Positions 33,884 to 42,070 of a DNA stretch of 64,000 nt are shown here, piece by piece (within the stretch, counting starts at the first letter, position 1; every line of letters starts with the position of its first letter). The position numbers and the translations under genes were made by a program. Source of the stretch: JBFWNG01 sp050251195. GTDB lineage: Bacteria > Bdellovibrionota_B > Oligoflexia > Oligoflexales > Oligoflexaceae. The notes under the pieces were generated by a model, which was not told the DNA's origin, searched no databases, and saw only the letters and a program-made list of their open reading frames with translations. The DNA lies in the NCBI GenBank assembly GCA_050251195.1, contig JBFWNG010000001.1:1-64000 (forward strand), read 5' to 3'.

Positions 33884-34774
33884 TTATTCTTCGCCTGCAA
33901 GGAACCCGTCGCTGTAGAGCCGTTTCAAAGTTTTCACGTCGCTCGTTGTGAGGGTTGAGCCGCGTTGAATCGTGGTGCCGTCGCGCTTAACGATGGTTTT
34001 CAGGCCAGGTCGTTTCGCAAACGCGTAGCTGCTGTAGTGCATGATAGACCTATAGTCGTACGAGATTGAGGAATCGTAGCAGCCTTGTTTGGTGAAGTTG
34101 TGTTCTTGTCCGCGCTGGACGTTTTGCATTTTAACAATGACAAAGTTGTCTCGGTCCGGGCGAACTTGTTCGTGATACAGACCCATTGTGTGCCCCATCT
34201 CGTGGAGGATGACGGCTTGAGTGTAGCAGTTGTTGCCGAGGTTAATTGTTCTTCTGCCGCCAGCATAGCCGATATCAGCCCAGCAACCTTTTGCTGTTGT
34301 CTGAAATTTGACGTAGGACGTATCGCGCGAAGTTCGCTTGCGCCACGTTATCCCGTACTTCCCCCATACTCCCGCGGCTCTAGCGATGCGAGATCTGATA
34401 TCGCTGCTTCCTACTCCGCTGTCGTCGTATGGAATTACGCCCCGAGGCCACACACGCCGTTGAGAGCAAACCTCTGCGCTAAAATTTCGATCGGGTGAGT
34501 GGATCTTTCTAAGTTCGGCGCCAGTCATGACAGTGTCGCCCGCCAGAAACCGCTGCTCGTCATAAGATCCTGTCTGGTCTTCGATGATGTATTGCAGAAG
34601 TTCATCGTTCAGAACCTGTATATCAGGGTCGCCGTCGACGCTTTCGTCAGCGGCGTTCTCGTATTCGCCATATGTCGGATCTTTCAGTTGTTCGGCGTCA
34701 AAGAAGTCTTGCGCGTACGTTGATGATGTTGTGAAAGAGGCTAATGCAATGCCTAAGGCGTACATGTTTTTCAT
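33884..34774 (-). CDS. Exported astacin-type (M12A) metalloprotease
   Basis: The ATG at 34774 has GGAG 8 nt upstream. A signal peptide (to about T-Y-A) is followed by a pro-region and an astacin domain with H-E-M-G-H-T-M-G-L-Y-H-E at 191-202, the three zinc histidines and the family glutamate. The Met-turn S-I-M-H-Y and conserved cysteines are present. Astacins cleave extracellular proteins. R-R-V-W-P before the domain may be the activation region. Its gene runs 8 bp ahead of the TMEM165-type gene. Confidence 0.92.
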   Translation of the reverse strand: MKNMYALGIALASFTTSSTYAQDFFDAEQLKDPTYGEYENAADESVDGDPDIQVLNDELLQYIIEDQTGSYDEQRFLAGDTVMTGAELRKIHSPDRNFSAEVCSQRRVWPRGVIPYDDSGVGSSDIRSRIARAAGVWGKYGITWRKRTSRDTSYVKFQTTAKGCWADIGYAGGRRTINLGNNCYTQAVILHEMGHTMGLYHEQVRPDRDNFVIVKMQNVQRGQEHNFTKQGCYDSSISYDYRSIMHYSSYAFAKRPGLKTIVKRDGTTIQRGSTLTTSDVKTLKRLYSDGFLAGEE

Positions 34775-34882
34775 GTCGTTTCTCCGCGAAAATGATGTTT
34801 GGACGTAGGGAAAGATAATACAGAAGAGCGCGCGGCTCAAGCAAAGAAAACATTAAATTTTCTCATAATTCCCGTGTTTTTC

Positions 34883-35326
34883 TTAGATTTTAAGCGGGAT
34901 GCGAAAATGAATTGGCTTCGCGGTGATGACCTCAAGATTGATGTCCCAGTTACCAGCCATGTGGAATTTCACACCTTCGATACGAAACGATTTGTTGCGA
35001 GTTTGTTTGACGACGGGCGTGGTGACGAGGCCATGGTCGTGTTCTGGCATGCGTGCATCAAACTTTAGACCGTCGATCGGCGGCACCTTTTCTCTGGGAT
35101 TTGCGTTGCTAAGTACTATGAACAGAGATGTAACGCGGTTAAGAACAATGCCTGGATCGGAGTCCTTTTCGGGAACGGTCTCTAATGTAAGTGTGTATTT
35201 ACCGTCGGTCGACGGATACGATCCAATCGTTTTTCCCTGCGCGTATGTGGCCTGAGCGAGAAGGAGCGCCGCAACGAAAACATTCGTTGCAGCTGTCTTT
35301 TTGTGAAGGTCGCTTATTATTGACAT
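34883..35326 (-). CDS. YtkA-like exported protein
   Basis: The 147-residue protein has a signal or anchor near residues 13-30 and a beta-sandwich with the YtkA/FixH-like signature D-A-R-M-P-E-H-D-H-G, then I-E-G-V-K-F-H-M-A-G-N-W-D-I. The H-D-H-G and H-M motif could bind copper. AGGAGG lies 9 nt before the ATG. Its start overlaps the end of the small lipoprotein gene by 10 bp, so they are coupled. The MauG-like gene is divergent nearby, suggesting a shared redox role. Confidence 0.75.
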   Translation of the reverse strand: MSIISDLHKKTAATNVFVAALLLAQATYAQGKTIGSYPSTDGKYTLTLETVPEKDSDPGIVLNRVTSLFIVLSNANPREKVPPIDGLKFDARMPEHDHGLVTTPVVKQTRNKSFRIEGVKFHMAGNWDINLEVITAKPIHFRIPLKI

Positions 35327-35602
35327 GACAGTGTTCCTCCTGTTTGGCTTGGCAGTAGCGATGCCACGTACACAGCTACCCCGACGTTAAGCTTTTCATT
35401 GCGTTCACATGTTCTCATGACTAGCGCATTGCCTATACTCTTGCAAGGGGCGGGTGGTGGACCGCCGTTCATTTTGCTCCGACTTACTGGCCTGGGAAGG
35501 GGATTCATTAGTGGTTTTTTTTTCGGATTGATTGTGGCAGCTTGCCAAGATGACGACAAAGGCTAGGAAACGAAAGGTTCTCGAGGTATTTATGCAAGGC
35601 AT
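35317..35602 (-). CDS. Small lipoprotein interrupted at an A9 tract (apparent frameshift)
   Basis: The ATG at 35602 has AAGGA 5 nt upstream and opens a leader ending V-I-L-A-S-C-H (lipobox). At 35523-35515 the minus strand reads G then nine A. In the zero frame the protein becomes polar, without cysteines until near its end, and stops at 35405. Dropping one A continues into P-L-M-N-P, then P-A-P-C-K-S-I-G and V-G-V-A-V-Y-V-A. That frame ends at 35317, overlapping the YtkA-like start as a coupled gene should. The whole would be about 94 residues. Either slippage restores it, or it is a recent frameshift or sequencing error. Confidence 0.6.
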
Positions 35603-35685
35603 CAATTTCCTTGTAAAAAGGTAGTTTGTGGAGATAAGAGTATGGAACTATTATACGTGAATCAATTTGGTGAGTCCAAAAGCCC

Positions 35686-37086
35686 TTGAAACTTTTGAAA
35701 AATATAGATCCCCCGAAATTTCTACTGATCTGCCTCATTATTCTTGTGGCTTTTGTTGTTTTGCAAAATTTCAAAGTGTCTAAAAAGGATTACAGTGCTG
35801 ATTTGGATCAGCTGCAGTCCTTTTCTTTTTCCAAAGTGCCGGTGTTAGAAAAGAAGGACTTGGAACTTGCGAGATTCGGCAAACAATTGTTTTTTGACCG
35901 CAGGCTTTCCGCGAACGGAGAAGTGGCCTGCGTTTCATGTCACAAGCCTGAACTTTCCTTTACCGATGGCAAAGCAGTTGCAGAAGGAATAGGAAAAACA
36001 ACCAAAAATACGCCGCCGTTGGTAAACGTTTTCTCAGGCTATTGGTTCTTTTGGGATGGGCGAGCCGATTCTCTCGAAGCCCAGGCCCTGGGACCTATTG
36101 AAGCAAGCGCGGAACATGGACTCGATCGCTGGCGACTGGCTAACCTGTTGAAAAAGTATTACTCGGACGAGTACGAGCGCAATTTTGGACCATGGCCAGA
36201 GATACCTAAGGAGGACCCTTCTCCAAAGAAAGCTCGAAATGCTCAGCTGGATCAACGGCTGGCGCAAGTTGCCGTGGACACCTTACGGCGGTCGCTAAAG
36301 AAAGAAATATTGGCAAAAGCAAAAGAACAAGGCGTTGTGGCGAGCGAGGTTTTCCTAAAGGAGCATATCGAGTTTCCAGCAACGATTGCGGATAGCGGCG
36401 TCTCTGCGGGGGTCGACCTGATTGCCGGGAATTTTGCGCGAGCGATCGCTGCTTTCGAGAGAACGATTGTTGCCGTCGATTCGCCATTTGATAATTTCGT
36501 CAATCGATTTTCACGCCAGGATAATGGCGATGTCAGCGAGGCTTTTGGCGAAGGGTTCGGAGAGGACCAGTGGCTTGGTTATCAGCTCTTTGTTGGCAAA
36601 GGACAGTGCGTTTTGTGCCACAATGGTCCAAGTTTTAGCGACCAGCAATTTCATAATATTGGATCTCCACCCGCTGTTGCATTGCAAGAACAAACGACAG
36701 GGGTAGATCTTGGGAGAGCGATTGGTTTGTTGCTGGCCAAAGAGAGCGCCTGGAACTGTCTCGGCAAGTTGCTTCCCAGAAGTGAATCCGAAAGTTGCCG
36801 CGAATTACCTTATTTAAATACTGTTTCGCAGGAAGCTTTAGGTGCATTTAAAACTCCGACTCTTAGGAACGTCGCGTTGACGGCGCCATATCTTCATGAT
36901 GGCAGTATGGCAAGTCTGCAAGAGGTTCTTGAAGCCTACAATGAGCTTAGAACAGTCGCGCGAGTTGGGCATCGAGAAGAGACGCTCAAACCCTTAGGCT
37001 TTAGTGAAAAGGATTTGTGGAGATTAGAGCAATTCTTGCACGCGCTCACGTCGCCTGTGCGCGTGATGGTCGATGAGGAGCCCTAG
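35686..37086 (+). CDS. MauG/cytochrome-c-peroxidase-like dihaem protein
   Basis: A single N-terminal membrane segment (11-28) anchors a periplasmic protein with two haem motifs: C-V-S-C-H near residue 84 and C-V-L-C-H near 307. The context L-G-x-x-L-F-F-D-R-R-L-S, N-T-P-P-L-V-N-V and F-K-T-P-T-L-R-N-V-A-L-T-A-P-Y is typical. Such enzymes reduce peroxide or oxidise protein residues. An insert of about 100 residues between the two halves makes it longer than simple peroxidases. The TTG start has no clear ribosome site. It is divergent from the lipoprotein/YtkA pair. Confidence 0.88.
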   Translation: MKLLKNIDPPKFLLICLIILVAFVVLQNFKVSKKDYSADLDQLQSFSFSKVPVLEKKDLELARFGKQLFFDRRLSANGEVACVSCHKPELSFTDGKAVAEGIGKTTKNTPPLVNVFSGYWFFWDGRADSLEAQALGPIEASAEHGLDRWRLANLLKKYYSDEYERNFGPWPEIPKEDPSPKKARNAQLDQRLAQVAVDTLRRSLKKEILAKAKEQGVVASEVFLKEHIEFPATIADSGVSAGVDLIAGNFARAIAAFERTIVAVDSPFDNFVNRFSRQDNGDVSEAFGEGFGEDQWLGYQLFVGKGQCVLCHNGPSFSDQQFHNIGSPPAVALQEQTTGVDLGRAIGLLLAKESAWNCLGKLLPRSESESCRELPYLNTVSQEALGAFKTPTLRNVALTAPYLHDGSMASLQEVLEAYNELRTVARVGHREETLKPLGFSEKDLWRLEQFLHALTSPVRVMVDEEP

Positions 37087-37089
37087 ACT

Positions 37090-37320
37090 TCACAAGAGGA
37101 ACTTGCGAAATTTGTATCGCTCTACTCCGGGCTTTGGCGGACCAAATGCCTTTGCGACGAAAAAATACAGTGCCGCCGCTATGCCGAGTCCCGAGGCGAT
37201 TTCGGCCAATTGCATGGCGCCGCCGAGGGCTCTCACGAAGATCAGAGAATCACTGATCCAGAAGGCTGAACCGCAGCACAAAAGTGCCAGAATGATGCGT
37301 TGCTTGTTTGACAGAGTCAT
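37090..37320 (-). CDS. Small two-helix membrane protein
   Basis: The 76-residue protein has hydrophobic segments at about 8-27 and 36-55 and a basic C-terminus (V-E-R-Y-K-F-R-K-F). AAAGGTGG lies close before the ATG. No family recognised. It ends 3 bp from the convergent MauG-like gene. Confidence 0.6.
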   Translation of the reverse strand: MTLSNKQRIILALLCCGSAFWISDSLIFVRALGGAMQLAEIASGLGIAAALYFFVAKAFGPPKPGVERYKFRKFLL

Positions 37321-37500
37321 ACCACCTTTGTAACAGCTCTAGGTCGTGCTGTCATCAAATGGTACGGTTAGTGTTTTACTTCTCGACAGAGATCCTTGGG
37401 GGATTTGTTGTAACCATTTGATTAGATTGTTCTTTCATTTGTTCCCATTTCTGGTATGGTGTTTGCTTCTTATGTTTAATTAACCATTCGAGTCGATGAC

Positions 37501-39030
37501 ATGAACAACCTATCATCAATAGCCGTTCGCAAACTGCCTTCCTCCCATCTCTCGGTCGAAGAACTTATCGAAAACTTTAAGAGCCTCTTTGAGTATAGCC
37601 ACGATGCGATGAATTTGTTCTCGCTATCGACAGGTAAGGTTCTCGTGCAGAACGCGGCTGCTTATCGACTCACCGGGTATACGGAGATCGACTACGAAAA
37701 TATCCCCATCGAAAATTTTTATCCGCCTGAGGAACTACCGAAGGTTGCAGCTAATTTCCAAAAGCAAGTTCAGGTTGGTTTTGTTGAAGAGCAAGTAAAA
37801 ATGTATTGCAAAGGCAGGCAGCTGAAGGACCTTTGGATTCGTTCCTATGTCGTGCAAACAACGCCCGAGATCATTTGCATCACGCACACCATAGACTTGA
37901 CTGCTGAAGTGGCAAAACAACGCCGTAAAATTGAAGAAGCAAAGATGGCGGTTCTTGGCCTTTCCGCCGCGGGCATTGCCCATGAACTTGGAAATGCTTT
38001 GCAATCATTTGAATACAACATCTATAAACTTGAAGAACGGTGCATGGCGACCTCGCAAAGCACGGAAGATCTGTTGCACATCGAGAACCTGAAAAACCTG
38101 TCGCAATTCATGGGACAAATCCTGAAGAGCGTGTCGTTGTATAGCAGCGGCAAAACCCAATCGTGTGAAGGAGTTTCGGTAAACGCCGTGGTTGATGCTG
38201 CTCTGCAACTTTTGCAAGGTTTCATGAAACACAACAGAATTACCGTGCGAACTGAATATGCGTCCAACATTCCGCCAATTAAGATCGACCCAAATCACCT
38301 ACAACAAATTGTGGTTAATATCGCGAAAAACGCCGTTCAGGCTATGGCTAAGAGCGAAGTGCGCATCCTTACGGTTGCCACCGCAATAAAAAACGGCGGG
38401 GTTGAAGTAAGTATCGATGATACAGGTGCGGGAATCCCGGCGCATTTGGTTGACAAGGTTTTTAATCTCTTCGAGACAACAAAAGAGTTTGAAGAAGGAC
38501 ATGGTATCGGCCTAGCTCTTGCGAAGCAACTTGCCGAGCAGAATAATATAGCCTTAGGCGTCAATTCGGAAGAAAATCGAGGTTCCGAGTTCGTGTTGTC
38601 CATTCCTTGTATGGCGCATGATGCGTCAAAGCCTTGCATCGTCCTTATTGGCGACCATTATGGGTCTTTGCAACAAAAAGTTAGAAGCATGCACGATGAA
38701 GGATATTCCCCGTTCGTAGCGACAAAGGTAAGTCATGCACTTAAAGTGCTTGAATTGCACCCTGTTGATTGGATCATATGCGAACAAGAAATGTATCCTC
38801 TTTCCGGCACAGAATTTGTGAAGAGATTTGTCAATCCTAACTCATACTCGGTGGTGATTCTCGGAGACCAAGAATTCCAAGAAAGGCCTTTGGGAGGACA
38901 TGAATCTTTGGCGATGCTGCCGAGTAATCCTGCTCCAGAAGTGTGGAAGAAATTATTTAGTCCCACGAAACCTTCTGAGGGGCGACGCCGTACAACCTAC
39001 ACAACTTTTGAAGAAGAAGCAGATATCTGA
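37501..39030 (+). CDS. PAS histidine kinase with degenerate receiver domain
   Basis: Cytoplasmic, 509 residues. A PAS domain (about 22-135) is followed by the kinase: H161 in G-I-A-H-E-L-G-N, N-box N-I-A-K-N-A-V-Q, G1 D-D-T-G-A-G-I-P and G2 G-H-G-I-G-L-A-L. Residues about 377-455 look like a receiver, but the phosphorylated Asp position is E428 in I-I-C-E-Q-E-M-Y-P and one of the acidic pair is missing, so it cannot accept phosphate normally. There is no membrane segment, hence a cytoplasmic signal. No response-regulator gene adjoins it. Confidence 0.85.
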   Translation: MNNLSSIAVRKLPSSHLSVEELIENFKSLFEYSHDAMNLFSLSTGKVLVQNAAAYRLTGYTEIDYENIPIENFYPPEELPKVAANFQKQVQVGFVEEQVKMYCKGRQLKDLWIRSYVVQTTPEIICITHTIDLTAEVAKQRRKIEEAKMAVLGLSAAGIAHELGNALQSFEYNIYKLEERCMATSQSTEDLLHIENLKNLSQFMGQILKSVSLYSSGKTQSCEGVSVNAVVDAALQLLQGFMKHNRITVRTEYASNIPPIKIDPNHLQQIVVNIAKNAVQAMAKSEVRILTVATAIKNGGVEVSIDDTGAGIPAHLVDKVFNLFETTKEFEEGHGIGLALAKQLAEQNNIALGVNSEENRGSEFVLSIPCMAHDASKPCIVLIGDHYGSLQQKVRSMHDEGYSPFVATKVSHALKVLELHPVDWIICEQEMYPLSGTEFVKRFVNPNSYSVVILGDQEFQERPLGGHESLAMLPSNPAPEVWKKLFSPTKPSEGRRRTTYTTFEEEADI

Positions 39031-39050
39031 GAGGAGATGTCAATCCAGGG

Positions 39051-39977
39051 TCAGGGCCCTGCTGGCAAGCTCATTAGGAATCTATAGATCGCTTCCAGGT
39101 CTGAATCAGTCATCCTTGAGAAGGATCCCCAAGGCATATGGGTCCCTGGAACGTTATTGCTGAGGTCTCTAAATCTGCCGATAAACTTTTCCAAGGTCCA
39201 CCCGGCAATAACTCCGCCGGGCCTAATATCCGGGCTTACAACTGTACGCGAAGGATCGCCGATAGCAGGCAGTTCCAACCCCCCTCCGAAATGTTTCCCT
39301 GTAAACTCACCAGTGAAGAGGCTGCGGTTGGTATGGCAACCATGGCAGTTTGCCACCTTATAAGCAAGGTACTTGCCGTATTCCTGAGAATTGGTCGGAC
39401 TCATGGATTTGGAAGGCGTTTTCGAGGGCCCTCTCGGTTTGATAAGATAGCCACGTATAAGTTTACCGAGGAAGTTGAACTCTGGTTCGGGAACTTTATG
39501 ATCGATAGGTTTAGCAGAACGAAGATAAGCGACGATAGCGGCAAGGTCGTTGTCCGCAAGCTCCTCGAAAGGCATAAACGGCATCATGGGATGCCCGGCA
39601 GAATTAATGCCATTGCGCATCGCTCGCAAAAGCTGTCCGTCGCTGAGCCTGCCGATACCGGTCTGCCCATGGGGCGTTAAATTGGGCGGATAAAGGCTCG
39701 CGATCGGCAATTGAATATGCTCGCCTCCCGTTAATGGCACCATCTCCCCCGCCAGGAGTTGAGTTCGCATCGTAGGATCACCATGACAATTGGAACAATG
39801 TGCGGGACCGTGGACGAGGTATTCACCGCGCGACACGAGTTCTGCGTTTGAGATAATGTTAAGCTCTGGGTAGGGTGCGTCGATGGTCACATGGAAACGA
39901 TAAAATCCCACGGCGATGAATAGCCCAACGAGGCATAGCGCGACCGAAGACGAAGTTTTTAAAATGCGAATAATCAA
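39051..39977 (-). CDS. Membrane-anchored dihaem cytochrome c
   Basis: An N-terminal segment (8-26) anchors two cytochrome-c domains: haem motifs C-S-N-C-H near residue 61 and C-H-G-C-H near 212. M-P-F-M-P-F and G-T-H-M-P-W offer the methionine ligands. N-L-T-P is typical of cytochromes that accept electrons from dehydrogenases. It lies 41 bp downstream of the DUF1501 gene on the same strand and probably belongs to that gene cluster. Confidence 0.88.
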   Translation of the reverse strand: MIIRILKTSSSVALCLVGLFIAVGFYRFHVTIDAPYPELNIISNAELVSRGEYLVHGPAHCSNCHGDPTMRTQLLAGEMVPLTGGEHIQLPIASLYPPNLTPHGQTGIGRLSDGQLLRAMRNGINSAGHPMMPFMPFEELADNDLAAIVAYLRSAKPIDHKVPEPEFNFLGKLIRGYLIKPRGPSKTPSKSMSPTNSQEYGKYLAYKVANCHGCHTNRSLFTGEFTGKHFGGGLELPAIGDPSRTVVSPDIRPGGVIAGWTLEKFIGRFRDLSNNVPGTHMPWGSFSRMTDSDLEAIYRFLMSLPAGP

Positions 39978-40018
39978 AGTACATTTAGGATACGGTAGCG
40001 GGAAAAAAAACTCAATCG

Positions 40019-41416
40019 CTACGTCAAGAGTGGCCGCAGCGCAAGAAATGGCGGTGTGTTTCTAACCGGTGTTCGCCAGTGCTTAGTGTCCACGTTGAAG
40101 CACGCCAATACAGTATTGATCACAGATCCGCATGTAAGATAATCTCCGAGTTTGAACTCGTTGGGTTTGTCTGTTCGCGGTTCGAACGTGGCAAAATCAA
40201 AGGGTCTCCCTACAACGTTGTATGCGATCGGATCAAGTTGAAGGTGTGCGCCAGAGAGCTTCGATTTTTCTTCGACTGAGGCAAAATCAGATTCGCCTAA
40301 TACGAGACCGCCTTTGATGCCCTTGCCGCCAAGAAGGAACGTGTTGGTGTAGGGGTTGTGGTCTGTTCCGCTTTCGTCAAAGTAGCCTTGTCTCATCGTC
40401 CTGCCAAATTCCGTTGAAACTATTACGGTGGTCACGTCGAAATAGCTTCGCTGGTTGTCGTAGGCCGTTGTCTCTAAAACATTAAAGATGGCGGCGAGTT
40501 CGGTCATGAGTTCGCCCACAATTCTTGGATGGTCTTTTGCGCCGGATAGATCATGGCAATCTAAGTCTTGATTTTCGCTAAGATCCGTATCAAAGACACA
40601 GAGAGCATTGTTGGAAAGCCCGGCTTTAAAAAGATTGAGCGCCAATTTAACTGATTCGACGGGTGTTTGCGGTTTGTCGGAGTCGTCGATCTTGATGTCT
40701 TGCATCGTCGAGCTAAGCGCCGGAATTTTGCCAAAGGCTTCGGAAAGTAATTGTTTGGTCCGTCCATAGCTGCCGATGTCATGTTGTTGCGGCTGGAGTC
40801 GGCCTTTAATAAAATTTTGAATACGGGTGTTTGCATTGAGGGTGGTAATGTCCTTGGATCTCATGACCATATTTTTCGTGCTGTTTCTATCCAGCGGCAA
40901 CACGCCGGAGGTTTGAATTCTTGGGTCGCCCACCATCGGGACACCTAAGCGCATCGCGGTAATAGGCGGCTCATCCAGCAATGTTTGGAAGGCTTCAAAA
41001 TAGCTTGGGCCGCCAAAGGGATTTCCAGTAAACGTGATACTTTGGCTATCCTCGTGGCCTTGAAAATCAGGGGTCATGATGACTCCGTTTATTATTGAAA
41101 AGCGGTTTAGATAAGGCTTTAGGGGATCTACAAGCGTGGTGCGCCAAGTGTTGGTGCCATTGGAGCCGACGACTTTAACGGGCTCCTTTCCGTGATAGTT
41201 TGTTTGGAGTTTGGCCTGTGTCATTGCAAGCGGCCTTGCGTCAAAGGTATATGTTGCATCCATGCCGCCTGGGAAGAACAGGTGAAGGCAGAAGTGCGGG
41301 TCTTTGTCGACCGGGCGTGCCAGAGCCTGGAATCCGAAGCACGAACCGAGAAAAACTTGACAGCCGCCGACGAGAAAGTTCCGTCTTGTTAGATTTGCAT
41401 TGAACGTAGGTTTCAT
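40019..41416 (-). CDS. DUF1501-family exported protein with Tat-like signal
   Basis: The ATG at 41416 follows AGGA. The leader L-T-R-R-N-F-L-V-G-G resembles a Tat signal, so the folded protein is exported. The body matches DUF1501, a sulfatase-like fold: F-F-P-G-G-M-D near the start, then S-T-E-F-G-R-T-M-R, then G-T-D-H-N-P-Y, and L-L-G-G-K-G-I-K-G-G. These proteins typically pair with DUF1800 or cytochrome-type partners. Here the partner genes are the two upstream genes, with 1 bp to the lipoprotein gene. Function unknown. Confidence 0.85.
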   Translation of the reverse strand: MKPTFNANLTRRNFLVGGCQVFLGSCFGFQALARPVDKDPHFCLHLFFPGGMDATYTFDARPLAMTQAKLQTNYHGKEPVKVVGSNGTNTWRTTLVDPLKPYLNRFSIINGVIMTPDFQGHEDSQSITFTGNPFGGPSYFEAFQTLLDEPPITAMRLGVPMVGDPRIQTSGVLPLDRNSTKNMVMRSKDITTLNANTRIQNFIKGRLQPQQHDIGSYGRTKQLLSEAFGKIPALSSTMQDIKIDDSDKPQTPVESVKLALNLFKAGLSNNALCVFDTDLSENQDLDCHDLSGAKDHPRIVGELMTELAAIFNVLETTAYDNQRSYFDVTTVIVSTEFGRTMRQGYFDESGTDHNPYTNTFLLGGKGIKGGLVLGESDFASVEEKSKLSGAHLQLDPIAYNVVGRPFDFATFEPRTDKPNEFKLGDYLTCGSVINTVLACFNVDTKHWRTPVRNTPPFLALRPLLT

Positions 41417-41417
41417 A

Positions 41418-42068
41418 CTATTTTCCTGCCAAGAAGTCGTGGTTGAAGAGCGCGGTAAAAACCATCTCATAGACGAGCTGCTTCTTATCGTTCGGTCTGT
41501 CTATGCCCGTATGGAGGGCTAACCAAAGGGATTTATCGCTGTCTGTAGCATCTTCCTGGAGCAACTCGGTCCATAACTTTAGAATGGATTCTTCGCGCGG
41601 CTCCGCAGGCGCTTCTTCTCCACAAAGGTCCTCGATGATTTCTTGAAGATGCGGCTGCAATTTGAGCTTGGCGTTATCCGCATCGTCGGATACGGTATAA
41701 CACTCTTCCGCAATATCGGTTGCGAGACCGTGCATGGCGATATACCAGATGAAAGTATTAATTGGGTTTGGGATCGCGGTGCTCTCGATTGTTCTGGTTC
41801 CCTTTCCTTCCGGTCCCATGATGAGTTGCGTCAGGCTTGACTGCGAGTCGTCGGGTTCTGATTCGAGATACATGCCAAGGCGAAAGTTTCCGTCGTCTAC
41901 GATTCTTTGTCTTACGATCTCGGAGATCAGTCCATAGCCTCGTAACGGAATGGGATTTTCGTCGCGCAATGCGGATTTCCAGTCGGTTTGGTTGCCGCCG
42001 TACCTCTTATTGTCGCCGCAGCTCGTGACGAGGATAGCAAGAAGATAACAAGCGAAGAGGCTTTTCAT
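41418..42068 (-). CDS. Lipoprotein between the cytochrome and DUF1501 genes
   Basis: The leader ends in L-V-T-S-C-G-D (lipobox). The 197-residue mature protein is acidic and helical, with three more cysteines and no recognised domain. It lies 2 bp after the large cytochrome gene and 1 bp before the DUF1501 gene, so it is surely in one operon and perhaps one complex. The C-terminal L-F-N-H-D-F-L-A-G-K resembles the ends of DUF1800-type partner proteins, but only weakly. Confidence 0.75.
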   Translation of the reverse strand: MKSLFACYLLAILVTSCGDNKRYGGNQTDWKSALRDENPIPLRGYGLISEIVRQRIVDDGNFRLGMYLESEPDDSQSSLTQLIMGPEGKGTRTIESTAIPNPINTFIWYIAMHGLATDIAEECYTVSDDADNAKLKLQPHLQEIIEDLCGEEAPAEPREESILKLWTELLQEDATDSDKSLWLALHTGIDRPNDKKQLVYEMVFTALFNHDFLAGK

Positions 42069-42070
42069 GG

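Noticed and set aside
39053..39070. Terminator between the kinase and cytochrome genes
   Set aside because: CAGGGCCCTG is a 10-bp palindrome without loop or T-run, too weak to call.
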